A stretch of DNA of 6,648 nt, from contig CALKOE010000133.1 in NCBI GenBank assembly GCA_938091985.1, positions 1-6,648 on the forward strand, given 5' to 3'. This document shows, piece after piece, positions 1-5,480 of this stretch. The notes under the pieces are model-generated. The model was not told the DNA's origin and ran no database searches. It worked only from the letters and a program-made list of their open reading frames with translations. A program made the translations under genes and the position numbers. Positions within the stretch are counted from its first letter, which is position 1; each line of letters opens with the position of its first letter. This DNA comes from an uncultured Acidimicrobiales bacterium (GTDB lineage Bacteria; Actinomycetota; Acidimicrobiia; Acidimicrobiales; Aldehydirespiratoraceae).

Positions 1-2
1 TT

Positions 3-1133
3 ACTCATATCGTCCCTACGCCGTTTCGCCGTGAGTTCGATAAGCTCGATCGTTCGACGAGTATGTTTGGCGCGATGCGTAAAGGCGATGTGCTCGTCCA
101 TCATCCCTACTCGTCGTTCAGCGCGTCCGTCGTCGAGTTCATCCGCCAGGCGTCACGGGACCCGGGCGTGCTCGCGATCAAGCTGACGCTGTACCGCACC
201 TCCGGTGAGAGCCCGATCATCGATGCGCTGATCCGGGCCTCCGAACTGGGCAAGCAGGTGGCGGTGCTCGTCGAACTCAAGGCTCGCTTCGACGAGGAAG
301 CCAACATCGGGTGGGCTCGACGCCTCGAGAAGGCCGGCGTCCACGTGGCCTACGGCATCGTTGGGCTGAAGATCCACTCCAAGATCTGCATGGTCGTGCG
401 AGAAGAAGCCGATGGGATCCGGCGCTACTGCCACCTCGGCACCGGGAACTACAACCACAAGACCGCGCGGTTCTACGAGGACTTCGGTGTGCTCACTGCC
501 GACGCCGCCGTCGGCGAGGATCTCGCCGACTTGTTCAATGGTCTCACCGGCTACAGCAACGCCCATGAGTTCCAACGGATTCTCGTTGCCCCCCACGACC
601 TTCGGCATCAGTTGTGCGACCTCATCGACCGCGAGATCGAGTCGGGGCGCGGCGCGCTGAAGTTCAAGATGAACAGCCTCGTCGATCCCCAGATGATCGA
701 GAAGCTCTACGAGGCATCGCAAGCGGGCGTCGACATCGACCTCGTGGTTCGCGGGATCTGTTGTCTCCGTCCTGGAGTACCGGGGCTTTCCGATCGGATC
801 AGGGTGCGTTCCCTCGTCGGTCGCTTCCTGGAGCACTCCCGGCTCTACCACTTCGCCAACGGACGCGGACCCGGTCAGCCGCTCACCTATCTGGGAAGTG
901 CTGACCTGATGACCCGCAACCTCGAGCGCCGAATCGAGGTGCTGCTCGAGGTCAACGACGCGGCCACTGTCGCCCGCCTCCAAGAGGTAATCGACGTGAA
1001 TCTCGCCGATGATCAGCTCGCCTGGACGCTCGACGGGTCCGGCGTGTGGACACACCGGATCGGTATGGTCGGCACCAATGCCCAAGAGAGATTCCAGCAG
1101 CTCGCCCGCGCCCGACGCGCCGCGCATGTCTGA
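3..1133 (+). CDS. ppk1: Polyphosphate kinase 1, C-terminal half (5' end outside window)
   Basis: PPK1 reversibly moves the terminal phosphate of ATP onto inorganic polyphosphate, usually at the membrane, through a phosphohistidine. About 376 residues are visible, roughly the C-terminal half of a family protein of about 700. The reading frame is open to the first base, so the ATG at 63 is internal and the true start lies upstream. PPK1 signatures appear in order: GDVLVHHPYSSF, LYRTSGESPI, ELKARFDEEANI (Mg/phosphate-binding Arg motifs), GLKIHSK with the presumed phosphorylated His at 375-377, GTGNYN, KMNSLVD, RGICCLRPGVPG, and GRFLEHSR with the second conserved His at 834-836, then GSADLMTRNLERR. 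All the key C-terminal motifs are intact, so the part seen looks functional. Its stop overlaps the Nudix gene start by 8 bases, which suggests co-transcription and coupled translation. The identification is very secure; only the N-terminus is unknown. Confidence 0.97.
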   Translation, partial: THIVPTPFRREFDKLDRSTSMFGAMRKGDVLVHHPYSSFSASVVEFIRQASRDPGVLAIKLTLYRTSGESPIIDALIRASELGKQVAVLVELKARFDEEANIGWARRLEKAGVHVAYGIVGLKIHSKICMVVREEADGIRRYCHLGTGNYNHKTARFYEDFGVLTADAAVGEDLADLFNGLTGYSNAHEFQRILVAPHDLRHQLCDLIDREIESGRGALKFKMNSLVDPQMIEKLYEASQAGVDIDLVVRGICCLRPGVPGLSDRIRVRSLVGRFLEHSRLYHFANGRGPGQPLTYLGSADLMTRNLERRIEVLLEVNDAATVARLQEVIDVNLADDQLAWTLDGSGVWTHRIGMVGTNAQERFQQLARARRAAHV

Positions 1134-1581
1134 TCTCCGCTCCCGCCTCGCGGTCGATCACCCCGACGTGGTCGTCTGGGCGGCCGGCGGCATTCTCATG
1201 CGTGAGCACGATGGGGAGCTCGAGATCCTGCTGGCGCATCGCCCCCACCGCGAAGACTGGTCGTTTCCGAAGGGGAAGATGGACGAGGGTGAGACCCTTG
1301 GCCAGACCGCGTTGCGCGAGGTCGAAGAGGAAACCGGCTTTCGATGCCGTCGCCTCGATCGGTTGCCGCTTGTGCACTACACCGACGGCAAGGGCCGCCG
1401 GAAGCTCGTCGTCTACTGGACGATGGAGATCGAGAGCGGTTCATTCACTCCCAATGATGAGGTCGACACGATCGGATGGTTCCCGCTGCCGGCTGCCGAG
1501 TCACTGTTGACCTACGAACGAGACGTCGAACTGCTCGACGCGATCCGCCCGTCAGAGCGGCAACTTAGACTGCTCGCGTGA
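1126..1581 (+). CDS. Nudix hydrolase, MutT1-like Nudix domain only
   Basis: This predicted cytoplasmic Nudix hydrolase has 151 residues. Members cleave a nucleoside diphosphate linked to another moiety, for example oxidised nucleotides or dinucleoside polyphosphates. The 23-residue Nudix box at residues 50-72 is perfect: G50, E56, R64, E65, E68, E69 and G71, with V66 and F72 in the hydrophobic positions. It is preceded by HRPHREDWSFPKGK, typical of the MutT1/Ap4A-hydrolase-like branch. I chose ATG 1126 because the domain begins soon after it and because it overlaps the ppk1 stop (ATGTCTGA). In-frame starts at 1009 and 1078 would only add low-complexity sequence encoded inside ppk1. No clear Shine-Dalgarno is visible, consistent with translational coupling. 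Mycobacterial MutT1 carries a C-terminal histidine-phosphatase domain; this protein ends just where that domain would begin. The substrate cannot be decided from sequence. Confidence 0.93.
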   Translation: MSDLRSRLAVDHPDVVVWAAGGILMREHDGELEILLAHRPHREDWSFPKGKMDEGETLGQTALREVEEETGFRCRRLDRLPLVHYTDGKGRRKLVVYWTMEIESGSFTPNDEVDTIGWFPLPAAESLLTYERDVELLDAIRPSERQLRLLA

Positions 1582-3149
1582 CCGATTCCGGCTGGCGCCC
1601 ACTTCGGCGACCTCAGCCTGCGAAGAAGGGGGCGGAGGGTTTCGTCGTAACCCCCTTCGTGCGATTGGCGCGGGTCCACGCGGCGGCCGCAGCATCGGAC
1701 GGCGCCATCACCGCCGCCCTTGCCGGTTCGATCTTCTTCTCCATCAGCCCCGACGAGTCGCGCGGCCGCGTGGCGCTCGCCTTGCTGCTCACGATGGCGC
1801 CGTTCGCGGTGGTGACGCCGTTGATCGGCCCGGCGATCGACCGGGTCTCGGGCGGCCGACGAATGATGATCGTGGCGACGCTCGTCGGCCGGGTCGTCAT
1901 GGCGTTCCTGATGATCCGGCACTTCGACACGCTGCTGCTCTTCCCCGAGGCGTTCGGCGTGCTGGTGCTCCAGAAGGGCTACGCAGTTTCCAAGAGCGCG
2001 GTGGTTCCCCAGTTCGTGAAGAGCGAGCAGGACTTCGTGAGCGCCAACAGTCGGCTCGCACTGCTCAGCTCGATGGCCGGTCCGGCCGGCGCCGCGGTCG
2101 CCGGCGGGTTCAGTGTGATCGGCGGGCCCGCCTTCGCTGCGGCGATCGCGATGATCGGCTTCATCGTGGCGACGATCCTGGCCCTGCAGCTTCCCGCGAT
2201 CGTCGTCGCCCCCGAACCGGTGGAGGCTGCTGAGCGAGCCGAGCTCCGCGACGCGAAGATTCTTCTGGCAGCGACCTCGATGGCCGTCATTCGCGGCATC
2301 GTCGGGTTCGTCACCATGCTGCTCATGTTCGAGCTCCGCGGCGGAAAGGAAGCGCTCAACACGTCTGGTGACGGCGCCGCGCTCGGAGGCGCGACCGCGA
2401 CCGTGCGAGGGATCGACATCACGGGAGATCCGCGCGCGCCGGTATGGCACTTCGGGCTCGTCGGATTGTTTGCCGTGACTGGCTCACTGTCGGGAGCGAA
2501 GCTCGCTCCTGCCCTTCGTATCCGCGTGACCGAGGAGCGCATGCTGGCCGGCGCACTTGCCGGCATCGTCGGTATTGCCGCGTTTGCGGGGCTGAACGGG
2601 ACGATCTTCGGCACCGCGCTGCTCGCGTTCATCATCTCCTTCGGCACAGTCACGGGGAAGCTCGCGTTCGACGCGCTCGTGCAGCGCGATGCTCCCGATG
2701 CGAACTACGGCCGATCGTTCGCTCGCTTCGAGGCGCGGTTCCAGTTGGCCTTCTCGGTCGGTGCCTTCATCCCGGTGATGATTCGCATGGGCGCCCAGGT
2801 CGGCGCATGGCTCGTGGCGATCGCCGCCGGCGCAGCGCTGTTCTCCTACATCGCCGGCGGACCGGGTCGGGGTGCGTTCACTCGTCGACTTCGAGGGGGG
2901 CTGCCCGGCGCTTCGGTTCCCGCGGTCCCTGCCGTCGCCGACGTCATCGAGGACGACGACACCGTTGAACTCACAGAAGAAGACCTTCGCCCCTCACAGC
3001 CGGCCGCGCCGGCCACGACCACCGAGGTCGCCGCACCCGAGTACTGGGACGACACGACGCCGTATGTGTCATCGATCGACGGCGTCGAGGTCGATCCGAG
3101 CCCACCCGGGCCGGTTGACGATCGCGACGACGACGACGCCCGGTTCTAG
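1578..3149 (+). CDS. Major facilitator superfamily transporter with acidic C-terminal tail
   Basis: This 523-residue membrane protein has about 12 predicted hydrophobic helices, roughly at residues 34-56, 63-87, 96-113, 118-139, 160-180, 183-210, 228-252, 289-310, 322-340, 341-362, 386-404 and 405-426. The MFS motif A lies between helices 2 and 3 (GPAIDRVSGGRR, residues 84-95), with its Asp and basic residues intact. The start is GTG 1578, whose GTGA overlaps the Nudix TGA, so it is probably the third gene of the ppk1-Nudix operon. Two parts are unusual. One is a polar Gly/Ala-rich loop of about 40 residues (252-290) between helices 7 and 8. The other is a tail of about 95 residues (from about 428) that is Pro- and Asp/Glu-rich, ends near a DDDD run, and looks disordered. 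Typical MFS carriers are 400-450 residues. The drug-efflux-like (DHA) branch is plausible, but the substrate and direction are unknown. Confidence 0.85.
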   Translation: MTDSGWRPLRRPQPAKKGAEGFVVTPFVRLARVHAAAAASDGAITAALAGSIFFSISPDESRGRVALALLLTMAPFAVVTPLIGPAIDRVSGGRRMMIVATLVGRVVMAFLMIRHFDTLLLFPEAFGVLVLQKGYAVSKSAVVPQFVKSEQDFVSANSRLALLSSMAGPAGAAVAGGFSVIGGPAFAAAIAMIGFIVATILALQLPAIVVAPEPVEAAERAELRDAKILLAATSMAVIRGIVGFVTMLLMFELRGGKEALNTSGDGAALGGATATVRGIDITGDPRAPVWHFGLVGLFAVTGSLSGAKLAPALRIRVTEERMLAGALAGIVGIAAFAGLNGTIFGTALLAFIISFGTVTGKLAFDALVQRDAPDANYGRSFARFEARFQLAFSVGAFIPVMIRMGAQVGAWLVAIAAGAALFSYIAGGPGRGAFTRRLRGGLPGASVPAVPAVADVIEDDDTVELTEEDLRPSQPAAPATTTEVAAPEYWDDTTPYVSSIDGVEVDPSPPGPVDDRDDDDARF

Positions 3150-4345
3150 GACTCCGGGTCGGCCGGCAGATCGATTCGAGCCAGCCAGAGGCCCGGAGCG
3201 TCGATCTCGTTGGGCGTCGGAAGGTTGGTGGGCGCAGCGAAGAGACGATTGACGCCGTCGTCACCCGCTCGTTCGGCGATGCCGGCGACGAACGCCGTGC
3301 CTCGCTCGTAGTGTGCCCGGTCGAGTTCGAGGCCGAGGATCCGCTCGACGAAACGGTCGCTGGCATCGGCTTCGACCCGACGTCGGCGCAGGGCCTCGGT
3401 GAGCATCGGGTAGGAGCCGATCAGGGCGCCCCCCGTGCGATCCATCACGAAGTCGACATAGCCCGTGATCGCCGCGACGATCGCGGTGAGCTCGGGCTGG
3501 ATGGCCTCCTGCTCAGCGGAACGAACAGCGCCGAGGATCGCGTCGGGGTCGCCCAGGGTTTCCTGGAGCTCGGCCAAGGCCTCGGGCCCCGCCGACAGGT
3601 CGAGGTCGCCAAAGGCATCCCCGAGGCTTTCGGGATCGCGCTCGAAGCTGCGGGCATGGCGGTGCAGGAGATCGGTCAGCCGGTCGCGAACATGCGGGAC
3701 ATTGATGACGGCGTGGTGGGCGACCTCGTGGAGACAAACCCACAAACGAACGTCGTCGAGGTCGAGCGACCATTCCGCGCAGAAGTGATCGAGGTTGGGG
3801 AGCAGGACGAGGATCGGCGCGTCGGCCGGACGAGGAACGGGGAGGGAGTAGCCGCCGAGAGCCGTGCGGGCCAGGTTGCCGACCATGGAGCCGGTGGTCA
3901 TGCCCAACATCATCGGGCCCATCATCTTCGACAGCGAACCCATCATCTGCGCCATCGGGTCATCGGCCGGGAAGTCGTCGGGTTGTCCCATTGTGGCGGT
4001 CATGCCCGCAGCGAGTTCCTCGAACAGAGGGCGATAGTCCTCGATGGTCTGGTCGGCCCACTGGGAACGGTTTGCGACCGTGGCCCGCAACGGACCGTTC
4101 CGAGCGATGGGGAGATCAGTCGCGTTTTCGATCTGCAGTTCGGCGACTCGAACCAGCCCTTCGATCGCGATCCGGTCGGTCGGGTCGATGTTGGGTTCGG
4201 ACTGACCGTCGTTGGCAATTGACCGGGCGAGTTGGCGAGCCGCGTCGGGACCGCCGCCGGCCTGACCTTGCAGCATCTTCATCAGCTCGCCGAGAAACGG
4301 AATTCCGCCGAACGGGTTGCCATCGGGTGGCAGATCGTCGCTCAT
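3146..4345 (-). CDS. Zincin_2 (DUF2342 / TIGR03624-type) zinc metalloprotease-like protein
   Basis: This 399-residue protein matches, from memory, the actinobacterial zincin_2 family, whose members carry an HExxH motif but have poorly known function. In order it shows an N-terminal NPFGGIPFLGEL motif (10-21), a helical DPTDRIAIEGLVRVAEL region (54-70), a Met-rich stretch (115-154), GSMVGNLARTALGGYSLPVPRP (152-173), the block LPNLDHF (182-188), and the zinc motif LHEVAHH with H206, E207 and H210. It ends with a LPTPNEIDAPGLWLARID-like block (375-392), also typical of the family. There is no signal peptide or clear transmembrane helix, so it is probably cytoplasmic. I chose ATG 4345: it places the conserved NPFGG motif near the N-terminus, whereas a start at 4558 would add 71 Arg/Ser/Thr-rich residues unlike the family that run into the divergent gene. 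T294 precedes GYVDFVMD where I recall Glu in relatives, so the metal site may be altered. Its stop shares CTAG with the MFS gene. Confidence 0.85.
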   Translation of the reverse strand: MSDDLPPDGNPFGGIPFLGELMKMLQGQAGGGPDAARQLARSIANDGQSEPNIDPTDRIAIEGLVRVAELQIENATDLPIARNGPLRATVANRSQWADQTIEDYRPLFEELAAGMTATMGQPDDFPADDPMAQMMGSLSKMMGPMMLGMTTGSMVGNLARTALGGYSLPVPRPADAPILVLLPNLDHFCAEWSLDLDDVRLWVCLHEVAHHAVINVPHVRDRLTDLLHRHARSFERDPESLGDAFGDLDLSAGPEALAELQETLGDPDAILGAVRSAEQEAIQPELTAIVAAITGYVDFVMDRTGGALIGSYPMLTEALRRRRVEADASDRFVERILGLELDRAHYERGTAFVAGIAERAGDDGVNRLFAAPTNLPTPNEIDAPGLWLARIDLPADPES

Positions 4346-4418
4346 GACGGCATGGTAGGTGTGTGACCGTGTCTTTCCGCACCGCGCCGACCGTCTCGAA
4401 CCGCGCAGCCGGCTCTCG
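4346..4418. promoter_or_regulatory. Divergent intergenic spacer between zincin_2 and SDR genes
   Basis: These 73 bases separate the two divergent starts at 4345 (minus) and 4419 (plus) and must hold, or overlap, promoters for both genes unless the plus-strand promoter lies inside the zincin gene. On the minus strand a TACCAT hexamer is visible next to the zincin start (separate entry). On the plus strand I see no TAnnnT or TTGACA-like pair at a sensible spacing and no Shine-Dalgarno before 4419. The only purine-rich bit is near 4354-4359, too far upstream. No operator palindrome stands out. Confidence 0.5.
4352..4357 (-). promoter_or_regulatory. Candidate -10 box (TACCAT) for a leaderless zincin_2 transcript
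   Basis: Read on the minus strand, TACCAT fits the actinobacterial TAnnnT -10 consensus. Exactly six bases separate it from the ATG at 4345, so the expected transcription start would coincide with the first base of the start codon, as in leaderless mRNAs. The absence of a Shine-Dalgarno in front of that ATG agrees with this. No convincing -35 element is present at 16-19 bases upstream. A six-base match can arise by chance. Confidence 0.35.
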
Positions 4419-5480
4419 ATGACCCGCGTCGTGGTCACCGGCGCCGCCGGAGCCATCGGATCGCGCGTTGTGCGCCGCCTGGCCGAAGCCGACGACATTG
4501 TCGAGATCCTGGCCGTGGATCGCGTGGGCACACCCGTCGCAGCCGACGTCGAGTCCAAGCGTGTCGACCTCGCCGCCGGTCCGCTCGATTCGATCTTCGC
4601 GGGCGCCGATGTGGTCGTTCATCTCGCCTCGGCGGCGACGCCAGGAGTACCCGAGCCGGCAGCAGAGGAACTGGATCTCGCCATCGCCCGCCGGGTACTC
4701 GATGCTGCCGGGAGCGCGGCGGTAGGTCAGGTGGTCGTGTTGTCGAGTGCGATGGTCTACGGCGCCTGGGCTGCCAACCCGGTGCCGATCACCGAAGATG
4801 CGGCGATCAGGCCGAACCCCGATTTCAGCTGGGCGGTCGCGCGAGCTGACGTCGAGCGACTTGCCGCAGAGTGGGGGAGCCGCAACCCGCAATCCGCAGT
4901 CGCGATTCTCCGACCGACAGCGATCGTCACCGATGAGAACCTCGGGCAGCTCGCCCGAGTGTTGCACGCGGCGCGGATCGGGGTGGCCGCCGACGGCGAC
5001 CCGCCAGTGCAATACCTCCATATCGACGACCTGGCATCGGCAGTCGTCTTCGCCGTTCGAGGTCGTCTCGACGGTGTGGCCAACGTCGCCCCCGATGGCT
5101 GGATCCCGCCGGACGCTCTCCACGATCTCGAGGGTCCGAAACCTCGGCTCCGCGTGCCGGGCTGGGTCGCGCGAGCAATCGCCGCCGCGAGGTGGCGCTT
5201 CGGTGTGTCGCCGGTGCCGCCCGGCGTTGTGCCCTACACATCGCATAGCTGGGTGGTTGCCAACGACCGAATGCGTGCGCTCGGCTGGCGGGCGGATCAC
5301 TCCAACGAAGAGGCATGGGTCGTGAGCCACGAGCCCGGCCCACTCGATCGGATGCCCGCTCGACGCCGACAGGAACTGGCGCTTGTCGTCGCGATCATGG
5401 CGATCGTCGGCGTGATGGTCGGCGCGGTGCTCGTTGTCCGCCGGCTCAACCGAGGATCAGGCCCCGACATCGAGGTGTGA
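4419..5480 (+). CDS. Extended SDR / NAD-dependent epimerase-like protein with degenerate active site and C-terminal membrane anchor
   Basis: This 353-residue protein has a Rossmann fold of the extended SDR (epimerase/dehydratase) type. TGAAGAIG carries G8, G11 and G14 of the GxxGxxG nucleotide motif. D34 at the end of strand 2 (ILAVDR) suggests NAD(H) rather than NADP(H). VVHLASA (66-72), VLSSAMVYG with the catalytic-position Ser110, LRPTAI (164-169) and QYLHIDDLA (198-206) complete the pattern. The expected YxxxK is replaced: aligned to the common FAYAxxKAE, the protein reads FSWAVARAD, with W138 (4830-4832) and R142 (4842-4844). Residues 319-340 form one hydrophobic helix followed by RRLNRG, so the protein is probably anchored with the SDR domain in the cytoplasm. 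I chose ATG 4419 because the first Rossmann strand begins at residue 3; a GTG at 4359 would add 20 Arg-rich residues. It may bind NAD without normal SDR chemistry. The substrate is unknown. Confidence 0.85.
   Translation: MTRVVVTGAAGAIGSRVVRRLAEADDIVEILAVDRVGTPVAADVESKRVDLAAGPLDSIFAGADVVVHLASAATPGVPEPAAEELDLAIARRVLDAAGSAAVGQVVVLSSAMVYGAWAANPVPITEDAAIRPNPDFSWAVARADVERLAAEWGSRNPQSAVAILRPTAIVTDENLGQLARVLHAARIGVAADGDPPVQYLHIDDLASAVVFAVRGRLDGVANVAPDGWIPPDALHDLEGPKPRLRVPGWVARAIAAARWRFGVSPVPPGVVPYTSHSWVVANDRMRALGWRADHSNEEAWVVSHEPGPLDRMPARRRQELALVVAIMAIVGVMVGAVLVVRRLNRGSGPDIEV

Noticed and set aside
63..65. ATG at 63 as the ppk1 start
   Set aside because: The frame is open to the first base, the preceding residues read through in a PPK1-like way, and half of the family domain structure would be missing.
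1009..1125. Longer Nudix start at 1009 or 1078
   Set aside because: The added residues are encoded within ppk1 and lack any Nudix feature. ATG 1126 gives the usual domain length and a typical overlap.
153..1127. 324-codon open frame on the minus strand opposite ppk1
   Set aside because: It is antisense to a gene with unmistakable PPK1 motifs, shows no recognisable domain and has the usual shadow composition of GC-rich DNA.
1512..2450. 312-codon open frame on the minus strand opposite the MFS gene
   Set aside because: The product is a Arg/His/Glu-rich low-complexity string with no motif, opposite clear transmembrane helices.
3120..3200. Bidirectional terminator at the MFS/zincin convergence
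   Set aside because: CCGG/GGCC palindromes are present but no stable stem followed by a T-run on either strand, and the bases are coding on both sides.
3311..4222. 303-codon open frame on the plus strand opposite the zincin gene
   Set aside because: Antisense to the HEVAH-bearing gene and without a recognisable domain.
4346..4558. N-terminal extension of the zincin gene to an upstream start at 4558
   Set aside because: The extra 71 residues are Arg/Ser/Thr-rich, precede the conserved family N-terminus and would overlap the divergent SDR gene.
4116..5330. 404-codon minus-strand frame spanning the divergent spacer and the SDR gene
   Set aside because: It crosses two well-supported genes in another frame, and its product has no domain signs.
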